From a virus: DNA of 64,000 bases. The translations under genes and the position numbers were made by a program. Location of the stretch: the IMG/VR virus record IMGVR_UViG_3300027797_000016, positions 41,060-105,059 of that record, one strand, 5' to 3'. Shown here piece after piece: positions 39,801 through 46,759 of the stretch (positions within the stretch are counted from its first letter, which is position 1; each line of letters starts with the position of its first letter). The notes under the pieces were generated by a model. It was not told where the DNA came from and ran no database searches. It worked only from the letters and a program-made list of their open reading frames with translations.

Positions 39801-42681
39801 GAGCAACACTTGGAGCATTTGATGCATTAACAAGAGTTAAGTAATAAACACCATCTTGTTCTCCTGCAATATATTTCTGTGCTTCTTCACTTCTGTAGAT
39901 GAAATAAGTATTATTAAATTTCTTTCTTCTAAAATGTGGTAGTGATGTAGATCTATTTGTTGTATCACTTGTAAATGTGCCTGGATTTGTGGTTAATGAG
40001 AAACTAAATTGCTTAGTATTAGCAACTGCAGTCACAGTAAAGGTTCCATTAAATCCAAGATTTGCAGTACCTAAAGTATTATTAGTACTTATAATATTCA
40101 GTATCTCAACTTGAGAACCAATTGTAAGATTATGTGATAGTTCAGTTGTAATAGTTGCTGTGTTAGAACTCCAGATAGCATTTGCAATGAACTTAAAGTT
40201 TCTCTGCTCATTCACATTAGTAATAGATCCAGAACCAAAGTAAGTTTGGATTTCACTATTTGTTGCACCAATTGTTGTGTTACTTTCCTGAATAATAAAT
40301 CCATCACTTGGCGGTCTTGCGGTTGCACCAGAGTCTGATGGGAGAACATAACGAACACGATAGATTGTATCTACTGCATTACGATCATCAGTGAGACGAT
40401 TAAAGAATGTTCTTGGAGTTGCATCACCAAGAACAGAAGATCCAAGACTTACAATCGTTGAGTAAATGGTGTTATTAGATGTTGCAACTTTAATGTACCA
40501 TTGACCTTGAGTATCATCAAACTGAATTGGATGTCCAATGTCTCCAGGATTCTTATCACTAACACGACTTGCAACAGTTAGAGTTCCACCCTTTGCATTA
40601 ATAATGAGTGGTGTTGCACCGATTGCATCATTCTGGGTTTTGGCAATCTTGATTTGATTTGTTCCAATTCCTGACGTAATCGCATAATAAACTGTATTAG
40701 GAGTCATTCCATCAGGAAGTTGACCTGTATCACCAATCACACGAATACTTTCACCATTTGCAAAAGTATGTGCAGTTGTAAGAGTGAGTGTATTGCTTGT
40801 AATGCTATTGACTCCTACACTTCTTCCTACAAAAAACTCTTTCTCACTAGAAGTTTGAGAATCAGGCATTACGATTCTTGCACTATATTCAACGGGAGTT
40901 CCTCCAGATGAAATAAGTACTTTGAGAGTATCATTTTCTCTTGCACCAATACGATATCCTTCGAAAACATTTTCTGGTGGAACATCTGGATTAGTTTGTG
41001 CATAAAGATATAGATGTCCTGTGGATGCAACACCAACAGTTGCATTTACATCAATCGCATTAAACTCAATAGAGGTTTCGGTTTTTGAGAATTCTTTTGG
41101 TGGAATGATGTGTGTAATATATCCTTGGTCATCTTGTGGAAATGCAGTTCTTCTAAATCCCGATGCAACTAGTGCCTTTGCACCAAAGTTTGAGTTGGAG
41201 TTGGTGATAGACATATCTCCACCACTCTCAACCACAAAATGCTCTGCATAACCAATCGCAAATACTGATACGTTTTGAATGAATGCATCATTAGTTGCTT
41301 TAATATGGAAGTTACGATATTCTGGTTTAAAGATTGACCTGGAGTTTGTACTGATAGTCTCATTTCCAGAAACAGTGCTATCTTGATAAACACCAGAATC
41401 ATTATCATAAAGTACAAAAGCATTATCATCTTTTTGCAGTCCAATACCAGTGAATTGAGCAACCACCATCGATTTAAATCCAGTTGCTTTATTACCATCC
41501 GCGAGCAATCCACACATACCAAAGACAGAACGCAGAGTTATGTTAAAGATATATGGTGATGCAGAAGTTACAGTATCTGACTGAAGTGTTAAAGAAGATC
41601 CAGTAACTGAAGGAAGAGCAAGTGATGGTGCATTTTGTACTTGATAGGTAAGTTCTGTATCACTCAACTTTTCAGCAACAACAAATTGTCCATTATATCC
41701 AGGTGCAGTAATTCCTCCGATTCTAAATGGAGTATCAACATCTAAACCAGGAACTGCAGTGGTCGTTGTAACTGTGATGATTTTAGAAGGTACTACACCA
41801 TTTCCAGCACGAATACTTGAGATTCCTGCAGATTCTCCTATGGATCCTACAATACGGAACTCATCAATCTTTGGTTGAATATCAATACCAGAACTTGGAT
41901 AATCAGGTGAAATTTCACGACCTGATGATTGTCCATATGCAAGTCCAACTTTCTCATAATACATCTCAAGATCTGTGCGATCTGTGGAGTATGTTTGGAA
42001 AGGATCAGAAATATTTACATCGTTTACACCATCAGCATACTCAAAACACGCTAACTTATGATGTGAGAAGTTAGGAACAAATGTGTTGCTAGTGTAATCA
42101 ATATAACAGGTTCCATTAGGATCTGCATCAAACATTGAGAACTGCCAGAGATAGCAAGCACCAGTGACCCGGAATATTGCAGAACGTTCAATATTGTTAT
42201 TGGTTGGGTTTGGAACATACAGAGGTCTTATTTTCGTCTTTCTTAAATCAAGACCAACAATAGAAGTTCCTCTTGGAATAATGACCCCACCATTAATACT
42301 ATTCAGTTTGTAAAGTTGATTATTTGGGTCTACTAAATTAAAACTAGTGGTGAGGTCAAATGGTGGAAAGTCATTACTTGTAGATCCATTACGAAGTCTA
42401 TAGTTATTAGAACCATCAGGAATCCATCCTGGACGATTATCTACGATATGATCGCCAGGATATAGAAGAATTGTCGTTTTTGCGAATCTATCGTTATTCA
42501 GTCCTTGCTGATACGAAAATCTCGCAGATTCTATCAAAGAACGTTGAATAGTTTTAAATGGACGAGTTAATGAACTCCCTTGATTTTCAATAGAGTCAGT
42601 TGCATCAAGACTATTGGGATCTACATATATGATATTTCCACGAACAGATTTCAAAAAATTATTTAATCTTGAAAGACCCAT
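36889..42681 (-). CDS. Giant virion/fibre protein, pectate-lyase-like N-terminus
   Basis: 1930 residues. N-terminus MGLSRLNNFLKSVRGNIIYVDPNSLDATDSIENQGSSLTRPFKTIQRSL is typical of a parallel beta-helix start. Beta-rich modules follow, including GIGS/GYGSGTPG stretches and an RVEPIELRRHSIMRASGHTFEYVGYGPGNYSTAFP segment. The C-terminal part has fibre shaft repeats (VGIGTTVPRTKLDVEGTLRI near 1797) and a small beta domain ending SSWYGVVVGQNFLN. Virion protein of the T4-like cyanophage type; exact location unknown. Confidence 0.8.
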   Translation of the reverse strand: MGLSRLNNFLKSVRGNIIYVDPNSLDATDSIENQGSSLTRPFKTIQRSLIESARFSYQQGLNNDRFAKTTILLYPGDHIVDNRPGWIPDGSNNYRLRNGSTSNDFPPFDLTTSFNLVDPNNQLYKLNSINGGVIIPRGTSIVGLDLRKTKIRPLYVPNPTNNNIERSAIFRVTGACYLWQFSMFDADPNGTCYIDYTSNTFVPNFSHHKLACFEYADGVNDVNISDPFQTYSTDRTDLEMYYEKVGLAYGQSSGREISPDYPSSGIDIQPKIDEFRIVGSIGESAGISSIRAGNGVVPSKIITVTTTTAVPGLDVDTPFRIGGITAPGYNGQFVVAEKLSDTELTYQVQNAPSLALPSVTGSSLTLQSDTVTSASPYIFNITLRSVFGMCGLLADGNKATGFKSMVVAQFTGIGLQKDDNAFVLYDNDSGVYQDSTVSGNETISTNSRSIFKPEYRNFHIKATNDAFIQNVSVFAIGYAEHFVVESGGDMSITNSNSNFGAKALVASGFRRTAFPQDDQGYITHIIPPKEFSKTETSIEFNAIDVNATVGVASTGHLYLYAQTNPDVPPENVFEGYRIGARENDTLKVLISSGGTPVEYSARIVMPDSQTSSEKEFFVGRSVGVNSITSNTLTLTTAHTFANGESIRVIGDTGQLPDGMTPNTVYYAITSGIGTNQIKIAKTQNDAIGATPLIINAKGGTLTVASRVSDKNPGDIGHPIQFDDTQGQWYIKVATSNNTIYSTIVSLGSSVLGDATPRTFFNRLTDDRNAVDTIYRVRYVLPSDSGATARPPSDGFIIQESNTTIGATNSEIQTYFGSGSITNVNEQRNFKFIANAIWSSNTATITTELSHNLTIGSQVEILNIISTNNTLGTANLGFNGTFTVTAVANTKQFSFSLTTNPGTFTSDTTNRSTSLPHFRRKKFNNTYFIYRSEEAQKYIAGEQDGVYYLTLVNASNAPSVAPFTNEKFSQPVKELFPQINRDNPEADPEETKCFASSSLIGEVVVNDVRNSLTKETINKVFNDSDIGIGLTDIRSVSSTSHNVFTSLDHGLNRITRVSISNAGTGYGSGTPGDYYNASLVGIGTSTVGQQATAKVTVDGSGSITNVKIMDGGSAYGIGNTLTVTGIGSYGGFSGAVLTVTQIYNNVGDVVSISGVTSTSYQDYNNLYRITNVGSATSFTAVSASAVSGISTTVGPVFTSNAITYLTGEAIRISSLTYNNVIGIATITTINAHGLKVDNKISITGANEALYTGQFVVTENLSLNSFIVNIGVSTSAPAATGTLLAYREGFTSNEGVITRENENLNGRMVPTYAGITTTLSALIPDALIDEVNLLNVSNLDINIGDYLVIDDEIVRVKSNVPSTPTNPIKVFRGVLGTRAVNHAIGSVVRRIRVEPIELRRHSIMRASGHTFEYVGYGPGNYSTAFPDKQDRQISLQEELLAQSTKKDGGVNFYTGMNDKGISYSGNKRLSSITGQEDIFDTPIQTVTGEDIGGLPGLNVISPVEGNFSRSIRVEGGPDSKAISEFNGPVVLRGKVTSTSTDGLEANSLFLQGDEIVSRKYTVGITEPTLSGNPGDIVYLNNPEKGGYVGWIYTLDNEWYRFGNVSISKTANIGIFDAIGIATNNPGTSKLLVGSGTTQVSIDGNGGVGIGTTANQYKLHVIGGTNIVGTLTATYFVGDGSRLFGVTVPAAGWTQISGGIYNTALNNVGIGTSVPRFKLEVGAVGAGGTSLWVNNTARFNNTLSANNVIITGIITASSFNFSGGTGTINLGIVTTATLVVGSGGTAITTVGPNVGIGTTVPRTKLDVEGTLRIKTSREAVKTLSIASNVVTVDLSRAQNFLLSATDKVNSFTITNPPGEVSSFTIKITQTAAFGVGINTFTTGDGPPITVNWPGGGVIPIVTPTAGRSDIYSYKTFDGGSSWYGVVVGQNFLN

Positions 42682-42710
42682 TTTTATTACTACTATAAGT
42701 TCCTTATCAT

Positions 42711-43502
42711 TTATTTATCGTCCTTATTTCTTGGTCTTCTTGTTGCTTTCCATCCTTTATAATTATCTTGCTTTCCATTTACGACTTCATATACAAACTT
42801 AGAAAATAAATTATTTTCTTTGCAAAATTTTAAAGCATTAATAGTTTTAAATATTTCACCATCAGGAGAAATAAAAGTATAAACATACTTACATTTTGAA
42901 TCACTTAACTTTTCTTTAGTTTCAATAGTGTGATTTTTATTATAAAAAGGATTTTTTTCTCCCGTTATATCTCTTCCACCATTTTCCCAAAATTTTTTAT
43001 GCGACACACTTATTTTATTTTTATGCTCCTCTTCTTTTTTAATTCCTTTCATTTTTTTGGAAAATTTTTCAATATGTTCTTTTGATTTTGGTGGTTTTGA
43101 TTTACCCTTTAAAGATTTTGATATATTTTCTCTTCTTTCTATACTAAATTTAATTCCTGTTTTTAATTCACTCATTCTTTTTTTACAATTTTCATATAAA
43201 ACTGAGGTATATCTTACTTGAGTTTTATTTTTTGCACTCATACTACAGAATGCCTGATTCATTTTAATAGTTTTATAATGCTTTAATCCATACCTTTTGA
43301 TACAAATCTTTTCCAATAATGCGTGAGCAATATAATGTTCTCTTGCGGCCAAATAGACAATTCTTTTATTATTTCCATATATGCTTTTAGGAAATGTATG
43401 ATGTCCCTCAACATACACTCCTTTCTCCTTTGCTTTCTTTTTAGTGTAATTTCTTTGTTCTGCTTTTCTTATGAGGTTACAATAAACCTTTAGATAATTC
43501 AT
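42711..43502 (-). CDS. HNH homing endonuclease with NUMOD3 repeats
   Basis: 263 residues from the ATG at 43502 (MNYLKVYCNLIRKAEQR); an upstream TTG would lie in the leader stem. Residues ~25-70 hold the HNH core (VYVEGHHTFPKSIYGNNKRIVYLAAREHYIAHALL), a form common in phage endonucleases. NUMOD3-like repeats follow (KTGIKFSIERRENISKSLKG, KSKEHIEKFSKKMKG), then GGRDITGEKNPFYNKNHT and a C-terminal NUMOD-like domain. The GRDITGE(K/N)NPFY segment is shared with the GIY-YIG protein at 44250. Confidence 0.88.
   Translation of the reverse strand: MNYLKVYCNLIRKAEQRNYTKKKAKEKGVYVEGHHTFPKSIYGNNKRIVYLAAREHYIAHALLEKICIKRYGLKHYKTIKMNQAFCSMSAKNKTQVRYTSVLYENCKKRMSELKTGIKFSIERRENISKSLKGKSKPPKSKEHIEKFSKKMKGIKKEEEHKNKISVSHKKFWENGGRDITGEKNPFYNKNHTIETKEKLSDSKCKYVYTFISPDGEIFKTINALKFCKENNLFSKFVYEVVNGKQDNYKGWKATRRPRNKDDK
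42712..42719 (-). promoter_or_regulatory. Late promoter GATAAATA
   Basis: Minus-strand GATAAATA 31 bp upstream of the start of 36889-42681. It overlaps the 3' end of the HNH gene. Confidence 0.7.
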
Positions 43503-43513
43503 ACTGCTCTTAA

Positions 43514-43589
43514 AACTGACTAGCAATATTATTTATACTAAAAAGGAGGAGATTTTAGTCTCCTCCAACCTCAAAGATGCTAGTCAGTT
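43514..43589 (-). promoter_or_regulatory. Endonuclease leader: inverted repeat enclosing terminator and late promoter
   Basis: 12-bp exact inverted repeat: 5' arm AACTGACTAGCA (43578-43589), 3' arm TGCTAGTCAGTT (43514-43525), extendable with a small bulge to the AAGAG before the ATG. The loop has a terminator and TATAAATA (43530-43537). Layout equals that at 4682-4754. Confidence 0.8.
43540..43566 (-). terminator. Rho-independent terminator after the Mom-like gene
   Basis: Minus strand GGAGGAGA-CUAAAA-UCTCCTCC stem (8 bp, 43545-43566) followed by TTTTT. Placed inside the endonuclease leader. Confidence 0.85.
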
Positions 43590-43598
43590 AAGGCATTT

Positions 43599-44231
43599 TT
43601 ATTTATTACTCTTCCACTTATGATCTTTCCATTTTAGTCTTTTTTCTAATTCTTTATCAAAGATTAGCATATATCTATGTTTCCTGGTTCTCTCTCTCCA
43701 CTCGCCTTTAAGACTCCTTGTAGGACCTCTTGAGTGCTTTATATAGGATCCATCAGGTTGTTCAATCCAGAAGTCACTCTTAGGATCGGTCGTCCCAAAA
43801 TACCGGAAATTAGTTGCACGATAAATGACTCCTGTATGGTGATTAGCATCAGCATAGCTAAGAATACAACGAACATTTGCATCTTTACGAAACCTCTTGA
43901 TACAACGACTTACGAACCAGGATGTGATATTATATTCTTCTTTTTGGACATCTGGATGAACACAAAGTCTTGAGAGTTCATAGAGACCTTCCTGTTCATT
44001 TCTTTGTAGTCCAAATGCACCTACGGCAAGCTCTGGAACTGGGAAAGAAGTAAAAACGCAAGCAGCAATAGGGCTGCCAATTCTAAGGACATCTGTGAAA
44101 GATTTTCTATAGAGTGCATAGTTATAGTGACTTTTAAAAGTTTTACTCTCATCCTTAAGATAATGATATGTTAAAAGGAGTGGTTCAAGTTCTTTTTTTG
44201 TCACTCTTTCTATATAGAAGTCACTTTTCAT
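43599..44231 (-). CDS. Mom-like DNA adenine modification protein (GNAT-fold)
   Basis: 210 residues. Motifs in the order seen in the phage Mu Mom family: TYHYLKD (21-27), GSPIAACVFTSFP, YELSRLCVHPD (84-94), NITSWFVSRCIKRF, CILSYADANHHTGVIYRATNFRYFGTT (123-148). Mom proteins convert adenine to a carbamoylmethyl form and protect phage DNA from restriction. Substrate here is unproven. Neighbours are homing endonucleases on both sides. GTAAATA late core at 44251-44257. Confidence 0.8.
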   Translation of the reverse strand: MKSDFYIERVTKKELEPLLLTYHYLKDESKTFKSHYNYALYRKSFTDVLRIGSPIAACVFTSFPVPELAVGAFGLQRNEQEGLYELSRLCVHPDVQKEEYNITSWFVSRCIKRFRKDANVRCILSYADANHHTGVIYRATNFRYFGTTDPKSDFWIEQPDGSYIKHSRGPTRSLKGEWRERTRKHRYMLIFDKELEKRLKWKDHKWKSNK

Positions 44232-44249
44232 AATAATAAGTATTTGTAA

Positions 44250-44783
44250 TTATTTACTAACACGATTATATGATTTTCCATAAAATGGATTATTTTCTCC
44301 AGTAATATCTCTTCCACAATCTTTCCAATATTTTTTGGCAGCTTTTCTCATTTTATTTTTAGTTTCCTCACTATGCGGTTTTCTTTTTCTATTCTTAGAA
44401 GAAAGTTTCATTTTTTCTATTGTTTCTGGTGAATGTTTTTTACCATAAAATGGATTTTTACTGCCAGGTTTTGAAATTTTTTTCTTAGTATCTTCATTAT
44501 GCGAATATCCAGATATTCCATCACCACCGTTAGTCATATTACGAAGAATACCAGTTCTCAAATCTTTTCTACCAAAAATAGAAATCATATAAACTTCGTG
44601 TTTATTTGCCTCTTCTTCTGTAATATTTTTCTTTAAGAAGATAATTTTATTATTGTCTTTTGGTTTTAAGTTTGTTTTATTTTGTCTAATATGACTTTTA
44701 TAAACTCTCCTTCCTCTACCTTTACCAATATAATAGGGAGTTCCGTCTTTACGCAAATATGCGTAAGTGTAATATTCGTTCAT
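44250..44783 (-). CDS. Free-standing GIY-YIG homing endonuclease with NUMOD3 repeats
   Basis: 177 residues from the ATG at 44783 (MNEYYTYAYLRKDGTPYYIGKGRGRR); upstream starts would lie in the leader. GIY-YIG core, catalytic helix (EEEANKHEVYMISIFGRKDL) and NMTNGGDGISGY as in 3994-4665. Two or three NUMOD3 units follow (NEDTKKKISKPG, SPETIEKMKLSS, SEETKNKMRKAA), ending GRDITGENNPFYGKSYNR. Shorter than its sister, so fewer repeats. Confidence 0.9.
   Translation of the reverse strand: MNEYYTYAYLRKDGTPYYIGKGRGRRVYKSHIRQNKTNLKPKDNNKIIFLKKNITEEEANKHEVYMISIFGRKDLRTGILRNMTNGGDGISGYSHNEDTKKKISKPGSKNPFYGKKHSPETIEKMKLSSKNRKRKPHSEETKNKMRKAAKKYWKDCGRDITGENNPFYGKSYNRVSK
44251..44257 (-). promoter_or_regulatory. 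Late-type promoter GTAAATA
   Basis: Minus-strand GTAAATA 19 bp upstream of the Mom-like gene, at the stop of the GIY-YIG gene. Confidence 0.5.
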
Positions 44784-44857
44784 TGTGTCTTGGTGTTGAC
44801 TATTAATATTTATAACATAAAAGTGGGACTTATACAACTATATCCACCAAGACACAA
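44783..44857 (-). promoter_or_regulatory. Endonuclease leader: 13-bp inverted repeat with late promoter in loop
   Basis: Exact 13-bp inverted repeat TTGTGTCTTGGTG (44845-44857) / CACCAAGACACAA (44783-44795). The 3' arm runs into the A of the ATG. The loop contains TATAAATA (44807-44814). No terminator hairpin here. Confidence 0.8.
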
Positions 44858-44883
44858 GTTGCTGCCCATTTTACTTAATTATG

Positions 44884-45042
44884 TTATGATTTGCTGATAA
44901 GGTACTCAACAGTATTTGCTACATCATTCATAGCATCACGAAGATTTTCTCTTTGACCTGATTCCATATCAAAAGTAACGGGATCTGTAAGAGTCCATCT
45001 CCACTGATTCATATCTTTATTGAACCATAGGTTAATTATCAT
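44884..45042 (-). CDS. 52-aa conserved cyanophage-type protein
   Basis: MIINLWFNKDMNQWRWTLTDPVTFDMESGQ... ending NTVEYLISKS. Beta hairpin then helix. The NQWRWTL segment is familiar in small cyanophage proteins. Start ATG overlaps the upstream stop (TAATGA). Function unknown. Confidence 0.65.
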   Translation of the reverse strand: MIINLWFNKDMNQWRWTLTDPVTFDMESGQRENLRDAMNDVANTVEYLISKS

Positions 45043-45194
45043 TATGATTTTTTATATTTTTCTAATTTGATCCAATTTAGGAGTGCATTTAGTTCTCCTC
45101 GTTTTGATTCAGTCATATCTTGACCTTTACTGAAGAGATAGAAATCAATTGCTTCAATAGTGAGATTACGATCTTTTTGTGAAATTAGAGACAT
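45042..45194 (-). CDS. 50-aa hypothetical protein
   Basis: MSLISQKDRNLTIEAIDFYLFSKGQDMTESKRGELNAL..., helical, basic end (KLEKYKKS). It lies just downstream of tRNA-Thr and shares its transcription. Function unknown. Confidence 0.6.
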   Translation of the reverse strand: MSLISQKDRNLTIEAIDFYLFSKGQDMTESKRGELNALLNWIKLEKYKKS

Positions 45195-45216
45195 ATTAAA
45201 GTTTTTAAGAAACTTA

Positions 45217-45288
45217 AGCCCCCGATCTGATTTGAACAGACGGCCGACGGTTTACAAAACCGTTGCTCTACCACTGAGCTACAAGGGC
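45217..45288 (-). tRNA. tRNA-Thr(UGU)
   Basis: Cloverleaf on the minus strand: acceptor GCCCUUG/CGGGGGC with G-U pairs, D-arm AGCUCAGUGGUAGAGC, anticodon arm ACGGU-UUUGUAA-ACCGU (anticodon UGU), T-loop UUCAAAU. No encoded CCA. A sigma70 promoter ends only a few bases upstream of the 5' end. Confidence 0.92.
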
Positions 45289-45297
45289 AACAAAAGA

Positions 45298-45326
45298 ATT
45301 ATAGATTATTTAGAGCATTTTGTCAA
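45298..45326 (-). promoter_or_regulatory. Sigma70 promoter of tRNA-Thr
   Basis: TTGACA (45321-45326), 17-bp spacer, TATAAT (45298-45303): consensus in both hexamers. The expected start lies near 45291, about three bases before the mature tRNA 5' end. Confidence 0.85.
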
Positions 45327-45588
45327 GGACTTCAGGATTCTCAAGATCCATTTCGAATAAACAAGGATGTGCCTCCTCATCAATTAAGTAGAATGATTTT
45401 TGATAGAAAAATTCTGGATCATATGTTAGATGCTCATTTGCTTTTTGGATGATCTCTGGATCATCTTGCATAATAATTGGTATTTCATCAAAAGTAAATG
45501 CAATACCATTAATATAATAAGTTAGAATAATAAACTTATCGTCTTCTGTCTCATACCAATTATAAGAAGTTGTGATCTTATATTTCAT
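45310..45588 (-). CDS. 92-aa hypothetical protein
   Basis: MKYKITTSYNWYETEDDKFIILTYYINGIAFTFDEI..., beta-rich first half, acidic helical second half ending ENPEVLDKML. Its 3' end carries the tRNA-Thr promoter. A CAATAAATA late-like core lies upstream. Function unknown. Confidence 0.6.
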   Translation of the reverse strand: MKYKITTSYNWYETEDDKFIILTYYINGIAFTFDEIPIIMQDDPEIIQKANEHLTYDPEFFYQKSFYLIDEEAHPCLFEMDLENPEVLDKML

Positions 45589-45599
45589 TGGTTTTTTTA

Positions 45600-46316
45600 T
45601 TATTTATTGATCCATTTGCGAATAGAATTATCACTAACACCATATTTTTTACCTACAGCAAGATAAGAACTTTCTTTTACTTCTTGTAATAATTGTTCTT
45701 TAGAAGGTCTTTCAACTTTTCTTTGAGATTTTGAATAACAACTATTACAAAGACCCGTTTTGCAGTTTGTTTTTAATTCAACCTCACACGAAGAACATTT
45801 ATGAATTTTTTTGGTTCGTATTATTTGAATTTTATTTTTTATTGTTTGTGAGTTTTTATTTTTCTTATTTTTACCACGATATGTTGGTGTTTTAGCGTGG
45901 CAGTTGGGACATAATATTTTTAGATTTTCTAACATATTGTTATAATGGTCTCCATCAATATGATCTAATTCTAAAGGTATTGGTTCTCCTAACCATTCAC
46001 TCAACTCACAACATTCGCATCTATGATTCTTTAATCCCTCTATAATTAATCTTTTTCGCAATTTGTTAGAATTGTACTCATAATTCTTAACAAGTATTTC
46101 GCTTAATGGAGTTGTATTAAACTTGTGAGTTTTCCCCTTTAGATGTCCTTGACCTGTAAAATGTGAAGTGTCTATTCCATAAAGTTTTTCAAATTTTTTA
46201 AATACTCTATAGTTTCCACCTCTTGGAGATAATCCAAGTTTTGTAAGTGCTTGTGCTATAGAAAAACTTTCTTCTACTGCTTTTTTAAAGTCTTCTATAG
46301 AATATGAATGTTTCAT
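45600..46316 (-). CDS. HNH homing endonuclease adjacent to the intron-containing tRNA
   Basis: 238 residues from the ATG at 46316 (MKHSYSIEDFKKAVEE). The N-terminal helices (SIAQALTKLGLSPRGGNYRVFKKFEKLYGID) look DNA-binding. The HNH core near residue 95 (HRCECCELSEWLGEPIPLELDHIDGDHYNNMLENLKILCPNCHA) has the CxxC and CxxC zinc pairs. A second zinc ribbon (CSSCEV ... CNSC) and a C-terminal helix-turn-helix (YLAVGKKYGVSDNSIRKWI) follow. It starts 48 bp downstream of the tRNA-Leu gene and could serve intron homing. Confidence 0.88.
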   Translation of the reverse strand: MKHSYSIEDFKKAVEESFSIAQALTKLGLSPRGGNYRVFKKFEKLYGIDTSHFTGQGHLKGKTHKFNTTPLSEILVKNYEYNSNKLRKRLIIEGLKNHRCECCELSEWLGEPIPLELDHIDGDHYNNMLENLKILCPNCHAKTPTYRGKNKKNKNSQTIKNKIQIIRTKKIHKCSSCEVELKTNCKTGLCNSCYSKSQRKVERPSKEQLLQEVKESSYLAVGKKYGVSDNSIRKWINK

Positions 46317-46359
46317 ACTGATAAACATATTGTATAGTTATTTATATAAGTTTATCAGT
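46317..46359 (-). promoter_or_regulatory. Endonuclease leader: 10-bp inverted repeat with late promoter in loop
   Basis: Exact inverted repeat ACTGATAAAC (46350-46359) / GTTTATCAGT (46317-46326), the 3' arm directly before the ATG. The 23-nt loop contains TATAAATA (46339-46346). The most compact of the four such leaders. Confidence 0.8.
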
Positions 46360-46363
46360 TCAA

Positions 46364-46716
46364 TAGGAGCGGGGGGACTTGAACCCCCACGGTCTAAGAC
46401 CAGCGGATTTTACTTACCACTATAGTTTTCACTACCCTTTCGGTTTGTGGTCTGGACTATGCCTTCACCATTTACTAAAAGTAATTAGGTGGGTGATTAT
46501 AGTCTCTACACGTTTTGTATTCTTTCAGATAATTCAAACCCTCTCTGAAACCACATTGGGTAGCGGTTGTCTTTCCAACTGTCATACAACTTCGCTCGGC
46601 GTTGGCATCAGCATTACCCGTTAAGCGTTCACCGAATTTACACCTTACTACTTACTCGTTTCCAAATAAGCGACCCATTTTGAGTCCGATGCGGCTACCA
46701 ATTACGCCACACTCCC
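46364..46716 (-). tRNA. tRNA-Leu(UAA) interrupted by a group I intron
   Basis: Exon 1 (46683-46716): acceptor GGGAGUG, D-arm GCGUAAUUGGUAGCCGC, anticodon stem UCGGA and loop CU. Exon 2 (46364-46412): UAAAA completes the loop CUUAAAA, then UCCG, a long variable arm (UGGUCUUAGACCGU), T-arm GGGGG-UUCAAGU-CCCCC and acceptor CGCUCCU plus A73. No encoded CCA. The spliced anticodon is UAA. The U27-C43 pair is a mismatch. Its own sigma70 promoter begins transcription about three bases before the tRNA. Confidence 0.9.
46413..46682 (-). other. Group I intron, 270 nt, ORF-less, in tRNA-Leu anticodon loop
   Basis: P1 pairs exon GACU and C46682 with intron GGGUC, giving the required U-G at the 5' splice site (U46683, G46675). 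Core elements: P AAATTCGGTGAACGC (46625-46639), Q AACGCCGAGCG (46593-46603; P4 UCGGUG/CGCCGA), R GTGTAGAGACTATA (46498-46511) and S AAGGCATAGTCC (46454-46465; P7 GACUAU/AUAGUC). The last base is G46413. Insertion lies between U33 and U34, one base from the classical cyanobacterial tRNA-Leu(UAA) site (34/35). Confidence 0.88.
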
Positions 46717-46725
46717 GATAAGACA

Positions 46726-46754
46726 ATCATAAGACCTCTGCCTCAGATTGTCAA
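46726..46754 (-). promoter_or_regulatory. Sigma70 promoter of tRNA-Leu
   Basis: TTGACA (46749-46754), 17-bp spacer, TATGAT (46726-46731) on the minus strand, with start predicted near 46719. A 10-bp dyad GTATCATCCC/GGGATGATAC (46757-46787) lies just upstream over the end of the preceding gene; it lacks a U-run. Confidence 0.85.
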
Positions 46755-46759
46755 GTGTA

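Noticed and set aside
36889-42681. Annotation as an active pectate lyase
   Set aside because: Only the beta-helix-type start is visible; no catalytic residue set could be identified.
43502-43526. TTG start eight codons upstream for the HNH gene
   Set aside because: It falls in the 3' arm of the leader stem, at about the expected late transcription start. The ATG at 43502 has AAGAG upstream.
46379-46624. Short plus-strand coding frame across the tRNA region
   Set aside because: The segment is explained by the tRNA-Leu exons and group I intron on the opposite strand.
46677-46716. Reading the 5' tRNA half as an intact tRNA-Leu(CAA)
   Set aside because: The bases after CUCAAAA do not close the anticodon stem, whereas the 3' half 270 nt away does.
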